DNA from: Rana temporaria
Taxonomy: Eukaryota > Chordata > Amphibia > Anura > Ranidae
NCBI RefSeq assembly: GCF_905171775.1
Contig: NC_053494.1
Location: forward strand, 162,844,101-162,908,100
Length of the DNA: 64,000 nt
Direction: 5' to 3'
Below the pieces are notes generated by a model. The model had not been told where the DNA came from. It saw only the letters and a list, made by a program, of their open reading frames with translations, and did no database searches. Shown here in pieces: positions 51,624-62,437 of the stretch (within the stretch, counting starts at the first letter, position 1; the number at the start of each line of letters is the position of its first letter). Both the position numbers and the translations under genes were made by a program.

Positions 51624-52745
51624 CCACTTCAGCCCCGGAAGATTTTACCCCCTTCCTGACTCAAGCACTTTTTACAATTTGGCACTGCGTCACTTTAACT
51701 GACAATTGCGCGGTCATGCAATGCTGTACCCAAATAAAATTTGCGTCTTTTTTTCTGCACAAATAGAGCTTTCTTTTGGTGGTATTTGATCACCCCTGCT
51801 TTTTTTTTTTGCGCTATAAACAAAAGAACAGCGACAATTTTGAAAAAAAACGCCATGTTTTACTTTTTGCTATAATAAATATTCCACATTTTCAAAATAA
51901 ATAAATAAATACATTTTCCCTCAGTTTAGGCCGATATGTATTCTACATAAACGTATATTGATTGGTTTGCGCAAAAGTTATAGCGTTTACAAAATGGGGT
52001 ATGGAATTATGGCATTTTTATTATTATTATTTTTTTTTACTAGTGATGGCGGCGATCTGCGATTTTTTTTTTTTTTTTTTGGGGACTGCGACATTATGGC
52101 GGACAGATCAGAAACTTTGGCACATTTTTGGGACAATTTTACAGCAATCGGTCGTATAAAAATGCATGGATTACTGTACAAAAGTCACTGGCAGGGAAGG
52201 GGTTTACACTAGGGGTCGATCTAGGGCAGGGATATGCAATTAGCGGACCTCCAGCTGTTGCAAAACTACATGTCCCATCATGCCTCTGCCTCTGGGTGTC
52301 ATGCTTGTAGCTGTCAGAGTCTTGCTATGCCTCATGGGATTTGTAGTTCTGCAACAGCTGGAGGTCCGCTAATTGCATATCCCTGATCTAGGGGTTAACT
52401 GTGTTCCCTCACTGTTTTCTAACTGAAGTGGGGATGGGACTTACTAGCGGAGATGACAGATCGCTGTTCATACTTTCAGTCTCAGTCATTTCTCCGCTGA
52501 AAGAACCGGGATCTGTGTGTTTACACACACAGATCCCGGTCCTCGCGGTGTCACGAGCGATCGCGGTTGCCCGGCAGTCATGGCGTCCACCGGGCACTCG
52601 TATCGGCTCCGGGGGTGAACAGCGAGTGCGTGTGCCTCTAGTGGCCACAGGGCCAAGCGACATAACATCAGTAACAGCACACGCTAGGGAAGAAACTGCA
52701 CGGAGGTCCGTTTCTTCTCGGCGCATGTGCCGAATTACATCATTG
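51624..52745 (+). mobile_element. TTAA-flanked family A element
   Basis: TTAA (51,620-51,623) then CCACTTCAGCCCCGG; the core AACTGACAATTGCGCGGTCA, TTTCTTTTGGTGGTATTTGA and GCGACATTATGGCGGACAGA follow in order. It is interrupted by an hAT MITE at 52,227-52,385. The right end is unclear because another element (to about 52,850, ending GGTTTACAACCA) follows. Confidence 0.7.
52227..52385. mobile_element. hAT MITE with exact 8-bp TSD
   Basis: Inverted ends CAGGGATATGCAATTAGCGG / CCGCTAATTGCATATCCCTG, 159 bp, with ATCTAGGG duplicated exactly on both sides (52,219-52,226 and 52,386-52,393). Internal arms CTCCAGCTGTTGCAAAACTA / TAGTTCTGCAACAGCTGGAG also pair. Non-coding. Confidence 0.92.
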
Positions 52746-52859
52746 GCGCATGTTTAGGAGATATTTCCACTACCTATAGGTAAGCCTTATTCTATGCTTA
52801 CCCATAGGTAAAAGTAAGGAGGGAGGGTTTACAACCATTTTAAAATCCAATAATACACC

Positions 52860-53549
52860 CTTCTCTGCACATGCTCAGATGCTCTCTATGTTTAGGCACT
52901 GCTGAATTTGTAGAGGCCAATCTGTTGACAGCCTTGGGGCCAGTTCACACCACATGCAGTCCAGTGTGTTTTTTTTTTTCCTGCATCAAAAACGCATGGA
53001 AAGTAGATTATATGGTTTTCAATGGCATAGCGCACACCAGTGCTTGCACTTCCAGTTCCAGAAAAAAAAGTAGAACATGCTGCATTTTTCCCGGACTGTA
53101 CTGGAACTCTGTAAAACACATCAATAATGCACCTAAAGGCACTGAAACACGCATTTCCTTATTTAAGGTTAAGATTAAAGGGGGGGGGGGATGCACTGGA
53201 CTGCATCAAAAACACATCAAAAAGGCTATGTTTCTGTAAACCATTCTATCCTTTACAGGAAATGAAGCTGTTTCTGTTTGATCTGCAACTACCATGGTGT
53301 TTCACATGCTATTAGTTATGACTCCAGGCATTTAAAGGTTTGATAATCTGGTTGTGGACACAAGCAAATGTGACAGTTAGCAATCCTGGCATTCCAGGAA
53401 TGAAACCGTTAAATTGATGGGTTTAGTTCTGCTTTATGATTTACTGCTGTTCAGGAGGTCTAGCCTCCAGCAAGAAGAAACAGGAGCAATGCTGGAGGCA
53501 ATTTACAACACACACTAATTTATAATAGCATAATTATTAATGTGGAATG
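52860..53549. repeat. Dispersed-repeat fragments flanking the Tc1 element
   Basis: 52,930-53,240 shares TTCACACCA-type and CATGGAAAGTAGATTATATGG text with the 49,700-50,400 region. 53,455-53,549 (GCCTCCAGCAAGAAGAAACA onward) is the left half of the repeat seen uninterrupted at 26,910-27,060. No gene. Confidence 0.55.
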
Positions 53550-53763
53550 TACAGTTGTGCTCATAAGTTTACATACCCTGGCAGAAGTTATGATTCTTGC
53601 CCATTTTTCAGAGACTATGAATGATAACACAAAAACTTTTCTTTCACTCGTGGTTAGTTTTTGGCTGAAGTCATTTATTATCAATAAAATCTTTTTAAAT
53701 CATAATGACAACAGAAACTAGCCAAATGACCCTGATCAAAAGTTTACATACCCTAGTCCTTAA

Positions 53764-54761
53764 CCACTTGCTTACTGGGCACATATACCCCCCTCCTGCC
53801 CAGGTGAAATTTCAGCTTCCGGCACTGCGTCGCTTTAACTGACAATTGCGCGGTCGTGCGATGTGGCCTACAAACAAAATTTGGACGTCCTTTTTTCCCC
53901 ACAAGTAGAGCTTTCTTTTGGTGGTATTTGATCACCTCTGCGTTTTTTATTTTTTGCGCTATAAACAAAAAAGAACGACAATTTTGAAAAAAAATACAAT
54001 ATTTTTTACTTGTTGCTATAATAAATATCCCAGTTTTTTTTTTTAAAAAAAACATTTTTTTCAGTCTAGGCCGATACGTATTCTTCTACATATTTTTGGT
54101 AAAAAAAAAAAAAATCACAATAAGCGACTGGTTTGCGAAAAATTATAGCGCCTACAAAATAGGGGACAGAATTTTTTTTTTTTTTTTTTTTTTTACTAGT
54201 AATGGCGGCGATCTGCGATTTTTATTGGGACGGCGACATTATGGCGGTACATCGGACACTTTTGACACATTTTTGGCACCATTCACATTTATACTGCGAT
54301 CAGTGCTATAAATATGCACTAATTACTGTATAAATGTGACTGGCATTGAAGGGGTTAACACTAGGGGGTGAGGAAGGGGTTAATGTGTTTACTGCTTGGT
54401 GTTCTAACTGTGGGGGAGGGGGGGTGACTGGGGGAGGTGACCGATCTGTGTCCCTATGTACAAGAGACACAGATCGGTCTCCTCTCTCCCTGACAGCACG
54501 CTGTCTGTGAGAGCCGGCAATGAGAGATGACCTCATATGTTTACATATGAGATCATCTCTCATTGGCCGCACAGATCGCCTACCGAACGGCTACTCCGAT
54601 TGGCCGTTCACGGCGTTCTGTGATTGGCTGTGTCCAAGGGACACGGCCAGCACAGAAGTTCCCCGCTGCGCGCGCGGGGAACGAGCAAAGGGGCGGACGT
54701 CAATTGACATCCACTTGGATTTTCAGGTCTGCGCTGTAGCGTGTACCGTGTATTGCCCCCT
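53764..54761 (+). mobile_element. TTAA-flanked family A element inside Tc1
   Basis: TTAA is present at both borders (53,760-53,763 and 54,762-54,765), with CCACTTGCTTACTGGGC at the left and the family core in order. The right border (GTATTGCCCCCT) differs from the CCACTT-type right end of 59,422-60,382. It separates the left Tc1 repeat from the transposase. Confidence 0.82.
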
Positions 54762-54814
54762 TTAACATCAATGACAGCTTAAAGTCTTTTGTGGTATTTG
54801 TGGATGAGGCTCTT

Positions 54815-55753
54815 TATCTACTCAGATGGTAAAGCTGCCCATTCCTCTTGGGAAAAAGTCTCCAATTCCTGTAAATTCTTGGGCTGTCTTACATGAACTG
54901 CACGTTTGAGATCTCCCCAGAGTGGCTCAATGATATTAAGGTCAGGAGACTGAGATGGCCACTCCAGAACCTTCACTTTATTCTGCTGTAGCCAATGACA
55001 GGACGACTTGGCCTTGTGTTTTGGATCATTGTCATGTTGGAATGTCCACATACGTCCCATGCGCAGCTTCCTGGCTGATGAATGCAAATGTTCCTCCAGT
55101 ATTTTTTGATAACATACTGCATTCATCTTGCCAACAATTTTTACCAAATTTCCTGTGCCTTTGTAACTCGCACATCCCCAAAACATCAGCGATCCACCTC
55201 CGTGTTTCACAGTAGGAATGGTGTACATTTCATCATAGGCCTTGTTAACTCCTCTCCAAATGTAGCGTTTATGGTTGTGGCCAGAAAGCTAAATTTTGGT
55301 CTCATCACGCCAAATTAATGTGCCAGAATGTCTGAGACTTGTCTCTGTGCTGTTTGGCGTATTGTAAGCAGGATACTTTGTGGCATTTGTGTAGTAATGG
55401 CTTTCTTCTGGTGACTCGACCATGCAGCCCATCTTTCTTCAAGTGCCTCCTTATTGTGCATCTTGAAATAGCCACACCACATGTTTTCAGAGAGTCCTGC
55501 ATTTCACCTGAAGTTATTTGTGTTTTTTTTTTTTTTTTGCATCCCAAACAATTTTCCTGGCAGTTGTGGCTGAAATTTTAGTTGGTCTACCTGACCGTGC
55601 ACTTCTGCACATTTTGCACTTTTGTATTAGAGTTTGAACACTGCTGATTGGTATTCTCAATTCCTTGGATATCTTTTTATATCCCTTTCCTGTTTTAAAC
55701 AGTTCAACTACCTTTTCCCGCAGATCCTTTAACAATTCTTTTGCTTTCCCCAT
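54815..55753 (-). pseudogene. Tc1 transposase, frameshifted
   Basis: From 55,753 the minus strand encodes an N-terminal helix-turn-helix (KAKELLKDLREKVVELFKTG, KISKELRIPISSVQTLI, then RSGRPTK, an AT-hook-like GRPTK) then, after a T run on + (55,523-55,538) that shifts the frame, a second domain (CGVAISRCTIRRHLKKDGLH) and, after another break near 55,290, the catalytic C-terminus with GGGSLMFWGC, HDNDPKHKA (second Asp) and SPDLNIIEPLWGDLKR (Glu). The first catalytic Asp region lies in the broken stretch. About 310 of the usual 340 residues are traceable. Dead. Confidence 0.9.
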
Positions 55754-56194
55754 GACTTAGAATCCAGAAACATCAGTACAGCACTGGATGAAAGATGCAA
55801 GTGTCTGTCAGGAGTCCAGAAACTCATTGACCTTTTATACACGCACACTAATTACAAGCAAACAGATCACAGGTGAGGATGGTTACCTTTTTATTAGCCA
55901 TTCAAACCCCGTTGTGTTAACTTGTGTGCATGCTATCAGGCCAAAATTACCAAGGTCTTTTGATCAGGGTCATTTGGGTAGTTTCTGTTGTGATTATGAT
56001 TTAAAAAGAATAAACACAGTTGATTGATAATAAATGGCTTCTTCAACAAGAAATGTTTTTGTGTTATTCATATAGTCTCTGAAAAATGGCCAAGAAATCA
56101 TATATTCTGCCAGGGTATGTAAACTTATGAGCACAGTTGTATGCGCTTGGTAAAGAACGTTATTTTGTTGACAAGTTGTTATGAGTAAAGTTCA

Positions 56195-56640
56195 GCTTTA
56201 AAGTGGTTGTTAACCTCAGACATGAAATATAAGACAAGCATATCCCTCTATTATGTCTCAATCCAGAGGACCTAGTGTAATTTCTGCCCAATTCCTTTGC
56301 TATCAGCATGAGTTACTTCTGACAAGTTTTCCTGACACCAAGAGAAAAAGGTGACAGGAAAGGACCCAGCACACAGCCTATGATTGACAGCATTAGCTCT
56401 GTTCCTGTGTGTTGTGTGTAGGGCGTGTGTCCCTTCCCTCCAATTAGCTCTCTGAACTTTCCTCACTGAGCTTTGCAGAGTGTTCAGCTCTCCGCCCCTT
56501 TTTTCTGACAGTTTAGACAAGCTTTATAAATTCTGAACTTTAAACTGCTGTAGAGAAGACTGCAGATAAACAGGTAATTGGTATAACTTATGCAGGAAGA
56601 TTTGTTTCATCTCTGTGTAGCACGAATTTGGCTCCATGAA
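56195..56640. mobile_element. AGTGGTTGTTAACCTCAG element, partial
   Basis: Starts TTTAAAGTGGTTGTTAACC and shares ACAAGCATATCCCTCTATTA, ACTTCTGACAAGT and TCTTTCTGACA-type blocks with 49,340-49,700. The right end is not clear. Non-coding. Confidence 0.6.
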
Positions 56641-56796
56641 CTTCAGTGGGAATTCACCAAAACACATCTACATATGATTGGATGCATTTTTGATGCTATC
56701 TGAGTGCTTTTTCGACCCTGTAACAGCGGATATGCTTATCATTGGCCAAAACTAAAAGCACAGAGGCATCAAAAACCCAATCAAGTCGCACTATAT

Positions 56797-57267
56797 ACCG
56801 TATTTATCGGGGTATTGCGCGCTCCGGCGTATAGCGCGCACCCCTAAAGTGGACCTGACCTTCCTGTAAAAAAAGATTTTAGTACTTATAGTTTTGGTGT
56901 CTTGCGCGGCGTCCATCGGCGGCCTCGTCGGGTCCGGCGTCCGTCTGCGGCTTCGGGTGTCCTCTTCGTCGGGTCCGGCGTCCTTCTGCGGCGTCCTCCC
57001 CGCTTTCCCGCACCGAGTTTGAATACTGCGCCGGCATTTACCGAGCGCAGTACACTCGTGTATAGTCGGGCAGGCTCGGCTACTCTCGCGCTCACGTCCT
57101 GGACGTCCAGGACGTGAGCGCGAGAGGAGCCGGCCTGCCCGACTATACACGAGTGTACTGCGCTCGGTATATGCCGGCGCAGTATTCAAACTCGGCGCGG
57201 GAAAGCAGGTATCGGCGTATATCTCGCACCCACGAAAGTGTGCGGTATACGCCGATAAATACGGTAA
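56797..57267. mobile_element. Fold-back MITE, CCGTATTTATCG ends
   Basis: TACCGTATTTATCGG / CCGATAAATACGGTA ends as in the outer MITE at 12,329-15,998. The inner part is a near-perfect palindrome centred at about 57,104: CGCTCACGTCCTGGACGT / ACGTCCAGGACGTGAGCG extended through CACTCGTGTATAGTCGGGCA and GAATACTGCGCCGGCAT. Non-coding; several frames read into both arms. Confidence 0.85.
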
Positions 57268-57655
57268 TCACACTTAAAATCAGATCAAATCGCAGCTGTA
57301 GTTGTGTGAACTGAGACTCAATAAATAAGGCAAAGGATGCAGCTTTTGGGCTCACGGAGGAACATGTCTTTTTAGAAGAGGTGTTCAATTACAATATGTG
57401 CCAGCATTTTAAGATGTATTCAGTAAAGCAGAGTGAAGAATCATTGTAATCCACAGGAATCTATTTTGGAAGTCAAATCTGCTAAATATTGAATGCTGTA
57501 GGTGCCTGCATTGTATACCTTTGATCTTTATTGGATAAGCCTGTATATACACTATATTACCAAAAGTTTTGTGACACATGCCTTTACACGCACATGAACT
57601 TTAATGGCATCCCAGTCTTGGTCTGTAGGGGTCTATCCCTGGCAGGAGAAGACAG
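57268..57655. other. No recognised feature
   Basis: The phrase CACTATATTACCAAAAGTTT near 57,550 resembles the end of another Tc1-type element, but no second end is seen. Confidence 0.35.
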
Positions 57656-58390
57656 TTAGGTAGATTCAGGTACGGCCGTGCAATGTTAAGACCGCGTAGC
57701 CTAGCGTGTTTACACTACGCCGCCTTAAATAAGAGAGGCAAGTACATGATTCTCAAAGCACTTACCTCCTTACTTAGGGCGGCGTAGTGTAATCGCGGCG
57801 GGCGTAAGGGCGCCTAATTCAAATTGGTTGGAGGGGGCGTGTTGTATGGTAATGAGGCTTGATCTCAAGTTTTTTGACGTTTTTTGCTACTGCGCATGCG
57901 CCGGGCGCCTACATTTCCCAGTGCGCATTGCGGCTATGTACGCCGTACGGGCCTATTAATTTCGACGTGGACGTAAACGATGTAACTCCCGATTCGCGGA
58001 CGACTTACGCAAACGACGTAAAAAATTCGAACCTCGTGGCGGGAACGGCGGCCATACTTTAACATTGTTATTCCACCTCATAGGTGGAATAACTTTAGGC
58101 CGCCTAAGGCCTTACGGAAACAACGTAATTCGACTGCGGCGGCCGGGCGTACGTTCGTGAATCGGCGTACAAGCTCATTTACATAATCTACGCCGGCCGC
58201 AATGGAAGCGCCACCTAGCGGCAATCTGAAAAATTGCAATCTAAGATAGGCCGGCGCAAGCCGGCCTATCTTAGATATGTTTAAGCGTATCTCTGTTTGA
58301 GCATACGCTTAAACATACGGCGGCGTAGATTCAGAGGTAGGTCGGCTTATCTACTGATAAGCCGGCCTAACTCTTTCTGAATCTACCTAA
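57656..58390. mobile_element. Harbinger-like MITE, GGTAGATTCA ends
   Basis: TTAGGTAGATTCAGG / CTGAATCTACCTAA ends and an interior of the same subfamily as 6,179-6,729 in opposite orientation (GCATGCGCCGGGCGCCTACA, GGCCTATCTTAGATATGTTT). The 67-residue frame at 57,859-58,062 also occurs in the other copy but is only a shared repeat, not a gene. Confidence 0.8.
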
Positions 58391-58554
58391 GTGATTATTG
58401 CTAGCGGCTATAGCAGCCTCTAGCGATAATCGCATGTTGGTTGTACCCAAGTTAATTGATTGATCGAGCAACTTGGTACATTCAGCCTGCCATTCACATT
58501 CTGAATCTCAGCCAGTTCCTGCTGAACCGACCGAGGTTCAAACCGTGTATAGGC

Positions 58555-58921
58555 CATAGGCACATTTCACACTGGACAGACTCTGTTTTGATCAGCAGGG
58601 GATCTGTCCGCTGATCCCCTGTTGATCAGAGCAGGCAGATGACTTGTCCATATCCACTCGGTTTTTGTAGAGCAGTTATGGACAGAGCCCACTCTGGGCA
58701 GCCAGGTGTAAAAATACTCCATTGTTCGTTTACACCCGACTGCTGTCTGATCTGATCTGCCTAGAAGGAGGACGACAGATTGGATCGGAAGTAGGCGGGA
58801 GTATAAGGACACAAGTCCATTTTACACTTGCCAGTCCATAGGGGTCAATAGACCGTCCGATCAGGTCCGCCTGAAAATCTGACCGGCGGACCTGATCGGA
58901 ACAGTCGTGTTGAAGGGGCTT
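58555..58921. repeat. Fold-back MITE (CATTTCACACTGG type)
   Basis: CAGGGGATCTGTCCGCTGATCCCCTG is itself palindromic (split here as CAGCAGGGGATCTG / CTGATCCCCTG), and CACATTTCACACTGGACAGA pairs loosely with the GATCGGAACAGTCGTGTTGA right end. Ends are approximate. Confidence 0.5.
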
Positions 58922-59417
58922 AATCGTACAAGGTGCTCTAAATATTTACATAGTTGGGCTGAAAAAGACATAAGTCTAGTTCAGCCTATAGAAAAAAATC
59001 TATATACGGAACCCTATACCCATAGTTGATAAATATATAACGCATGATCCAGTTTGCTTTAGCAGGAGACAAAAAAAAAGTATTTTTTGCCCCCAAATGC
59101 TTAACTTTACTTTTAACAACACTAAACCTAATTTCCTACATAGTTGCCCAATCAGAAATAAAAATGGTTCATTTAGATTGCAGAACTGCATTGCTCCTTG
59201 CTCCCTAAACCACATTAAATGCATATGGGGTTGAATTTACAGGATGGTCAAGTTGCAAAGTGACTGTTAATAAATAAAGTGATGTGTTCACTTTGATTGT
59301 CCAATCATGTGCAGAGGAAAACAAAATGAATTTTTGCTAATACATGATTTGGGTGATTGAAGTAACAGCTTCCTTTTTCATTTGAGCAACGTTATGTTTC
59401 TCAAATTTTTCAGTGTT
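58922..59417. other. No firm feature
   Basis: TACATAGTTGGGCTGAAAAA and ACATAAGTCTAGTTCAGCCT (58,948-58,990) look like a known kind of vertebrate dispersed repeat, but I cannot name it. The rest is AT-rich. Confidence 0.35.
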
Positions 59418-59421
59418 TTAA

Positions 59422-60382
59422 CCACTTAACCCCCTGACCATATTGCTGCCTAAAGACCAGAGTACTTTTTGCGATTCGGGACTGCGTCGCTTTAACAGAC
59501 AATTGCGCGGTCGTGCGACTTGGCTCCCAAACAAAATTGGCGTCCTTTTTTTCTCACAAATAGAGCTTTCTTTTGGTGGTATTTGATCACCTCTGCGTTT
59601 TTTATTTTTTGCGCTATAAACAAAAATAGAGAGACAATTTTGAAAAAAATGAATATTTTTTACTTTTTGCTATAATAAATATCCCCCAAAAATATATAAA
59701 AAAACATTTTTTTTCCTCAGTTTAGGCCGATACGTATTCTTCTACCTATTTTTCGTAAAAAAAAATCGCAATAAGCGTTTATTGATTGGTTTGCGCAAAA
59801 GTTATAGCGTTTACAAAATAGGGGGTATTTTTATGTCATTTTTATTAATATATTTTTTTTACTAGTAATGGCGATCAGCGATTTTTTTTCGGTATTGCAA
59901 CATTATGGCGGACACTTCGGACACTTTTGACACATTTTTGGGACCATTGGCATTTTTATAGAGATCAGTGCTATAAATATGCATTGGATTACTATAAATA
60001 TGCCACTGGCAGTGAAGGGGTTAACACTAGGGGGCGAGGAAGGGGTTAAGTATGTCCCTTGTGTGTTCTTACTGTGGGGGGGGGGGGGGGGCCTCACATG
60101 GGGAAACACTGATCCTCTGTTCATACATTGTATGAACAGAAGATCAGCATTTCCCCTGCTGACAGGACCGAGAGCTGTGTGTTTACACACACAGCTCCCG
60201 TTCCCCGCTCTGTACCGAGCGATCGCGTGTGCCCGGCGGCGATCGCGCCCGCCGGGCACACGCACGGGAGTCGGGGGCGCGCGCCCCTCGTGGCGGCTGG
60301 GAGAGAGGACGTTATACTACGTGCTCTCGCCCAGCAGAGCCAACTTGCCGACGTAGAACGGCGGTGCGCGGTCGGCAAGTGG
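59422..60382 (+). mobile_element. TTAA-flanked family A element, full length
   Basis: TTAA on both sides (59,418-59,421 and 60,383-60,386), ends CCACTTAACCCC / GGTCGGCAAGTGG. Order of blocks: GCGTCGCTTTAACAGACAAT, TTTCTTTTGGTGGTATTTGA, GCGCTATAAACAAAAATAGA, CGCAATAAGCGTTTATTGAT, CATTATGGCGGACACTTCGG, GGGGTTAACACTAGGGGGCG, then a GC-rich tail with an inverted pair (CTGTGTGTTTACACACACAG). 961 bp, no transposase. This is the best reference copy of the family in the window. Confidence 0.85.
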
Positions 60383-60386
60383 TTAA

Positions 60387-60519
60387 AGCAGCATTACAAT
60401 CAAACCCAACAACTGATTCTATTGCAGCTTGTTCATTCTTAGATGTGATGGCTGCATTTGGTTTTCTTATTATTTTTTTTTTTTTACGTTTTCTTCTTTT
60501 ATTTATACCTGTTGTTCTA
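60387..60519. other. Short spacer
   Basis: T-rich sequence between two mobile elements; nothing recognised. Confidence 0.5.
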
Positions 60520-61135
60520 GCCAGTTCTAGCCACTCCCCCGATGACGTCCTTGGTGACGAAACGCATCGGGTTGGGCCAACGAGAGTGACGCGATCACAC
60601 CAGCCGGGACCTGGAAATTAGACGGGCAGCACAAAGAAGGACGTCTTTATTTTGATATTATACACCGCTTGTTTGTTATATTAACCTTGTGAGTATGTTT
60701 TAATCTTTATATTAAATTGAATTTAACTAAATGCTACACCATGAGAGCCTTTTTGCTTTTCTCTTAACCTGAATGGATTCCTTTGGAGTGTTTTATATGG
60801 AGAGCTGTTGTCTGGAGGTTTGATGATTCCCTACCATTTGGAGTATACACAAAGCTCATTTGGTCGTCCGTTATAGGTGGTCAAACATTCTGGTAAGGTA
60901 CATTAACTAGAGCACGTTTGTGTGGTGGAGGGTTATTTCACTTTGCTTGCTGGCAGACAGGCTGCTTTAGAAGATTTGTTACATAATTTCTGGAATTCCT
61001 TAAATATAATTTTATTCTGTATGGATTTATCACATATAAGGACTTTATATAATTCTTTTACATGGCTTTTCACTTGTGTGGTGTGGTGTTCTCCTCTTAG
61101 ATAGACTTATCTTTTTTTTTCACGTTTTTTTTATT
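60520..61135 (+). mobile_element. Penelope-like terminal repeat (tentative)
   Basis: A hammerhead-like hairpin at 60,535-60,566 is followed by about 560 bp of AT-rich, non-coding sequence (GTCTTTATTTTGATATTATA onward), the arrangement seen in the arms of the element at 32,154-33,666. No reverse transcriptase or TSD was identified. Confidence 0.35.
60535..60566 (+). ncRNA. Hammerhead-ribozyme-like motif
   Basis: CCGATGA, a stem CGTC-CTTGGT-GACG, AAACGCATC. Core 1 differs from CUGAUGA at one position (U to C), but the GAAA block overlaps the stem, and a competing hairpin CCCGATG / CATCGGG encloses the whole motif. Activity is doubtful. Confidence 0.35.
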
Positions 61136-61247
61136 TTTTTTTCACTTGATTTAAAGCAATTGTTTTTATTTAATTTGCTTTCATATATATTCTTGAGTAC
61201 TACACTTCTTTATGAATTATCTGTCCAAGATTTTTTATCAAAATCTT

Positions 61248-61741
61248 AGGCCCCATACACACGAGAGGATTTATCCGCGAATACGGTCCAGCGGACCGTT
61301 TCCGCGGATAAATCCTCTCGAGGATTTCAGCGGATTTCCATGCGATGAAGTGTACTCACCATCGCATTGAAATCCGCGCCGAAATCCTCTGGCGATGACG
61401 TGTTGCGCCGTTGCCACGATTATGACGCGGCGACGTGCGCGACGCTGTCATATAAGGAATTCCACGCATGCGTCGAATCATTACGACGCATGCGGGGGAT
61501 CCCTTCGGACGGATGGATCCGGTGAGTCTATACAGACCAGCGGATCCATCCGTTGGGATGGATTCCAGCAGATAGATTTGTTTAGCATGTCAGCAAATAT
61601 TTGATCTGCTGGAATCCATCCCAGGGGATAAATATCCGCGGAAACAGATCCGCTGGAGTGTACACACCATAGGATCTATCCGCTGAAACCCATTCGCTGG
61701 GATTTTTCAGCGGATGGATTCTATCGTGTGTATGGGGCCTT
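61248..61741. repeat. Fold-back MITE, GGCCCCATACACACGA ends
   Basis: AGGCCCCATACACACGAGAG / CTATCGTGTGTATGGGGCCT ends. Inside, GGATTTATCCGCGAATACGG, CCGCGGATAAATCCTCTCG and GGATAAATATCCGCGGAAAC form nested inverted pairs. 494 bp, non-coding. Confidence 0.85.
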
Positions 61742-61898
61742 AGTGTTTGCGGCTATTTTTGCACTTTAGTTCTGAGTGCAGTTTTTTTTTCTTCTAAGCG
61801 ATCATATAACGTGGACATGTATACTGTGACTATAGAACTACTTTAAAGTGGTTGTAAAGTCACTTTTTTTATTCCTAGAATCCCCTGTGTTTGATTAA

Positions 61899-62433
61899 AG
61901 CGGAGGTTCACCCAAAAATCAACTTTCTGTCACTAGATCCAGCATACTGCTGACATCTGCAGTATGCTGGATTTTTTTTTTTTTGTACTTATCGTTTTAG
62001 CGGTCTTTCTTCTCCGGCTCCAAGCGGGGAATCCTTCGGGGAGTAGGCGTTCCTAAATCAAGCGCAGTTGATTGATGGGCTTGGATAGCGCGTCACGCCA
62101 TCCGGAAATAGCCGATGTGACTCTCGGCTGCTTACGGCGCTATACGGCACCTGCCGTGTAGAGCTGACTGCGCAGGCGCCGTAAATTGCCGAGAGTCACG
62201 CCGGCTATTTTCGGAAGTTGTGACGTGCTATCCAAGCCCGTCAATCAACTGCGCTTGATTTAGGAACGCCTACTCCCCGAAGGATTCCCCGCTCGGAGCC
62301 GGAGAAGAAAGACTGCTAAAACGAGAAGTACAAAAAAAAAAAAAAATCCAGCATACTGCAGATGTCAGCAGTATGCTGGATCTAGTGAGAGAGATTTTGA
62401 TTGATTTTTGGGATTTTTGGGTGAACCCCCACT
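61899..62433. mobile_element. TTAA-flanked fold-back (AGCGGAGGTTCACCC)
   Basis: TTAA at 61,895-61,898 and 62,434-62,437. The arms pair nearly end to end: ATCCAGCATACTGCTGACAT / ATGTCAGCAGTATGCTGGAT, GCGGGGAATCCTTCGGGGAG / CTCCCCGAAGGATTCCCCGC and GGCGTTCCTAAATCAAGCGC / GCGCTTGATTTAGGAACGCC, turning near 62,160. Confidence 0.9.
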
Positions 62434-62437
62434 TTAA

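Larger units (their letters stand above)
53552..56139 (-). mobile_element. Tc1/mariner transposon with long (IR/DR-like) ends
   Basis: Ends CAGTTGTGCTCATAAGTTTA / TAAACTTATGAGCACAGTTG flanked by TA on both sides. The inverted repeats extend for about 200 bp, with an inner direct repeat (AAAAGTTTACATACCC near 53,737), the IR/DR layout of Sleeping Beauty-like elements. It carries a broken transposase on the minus strand and a family A element inserted at TTAA (53,760). A paralogous uninterrupted site exists at about 27,000-27,015. Confidence 0.92.

Noticed and set aside
57859..58062. 67-residue frame also found, on the other strand, at 6,324-6,527
   Set aside because: Shared because both are copies of one MITE; no start context, splice or domain evidence.
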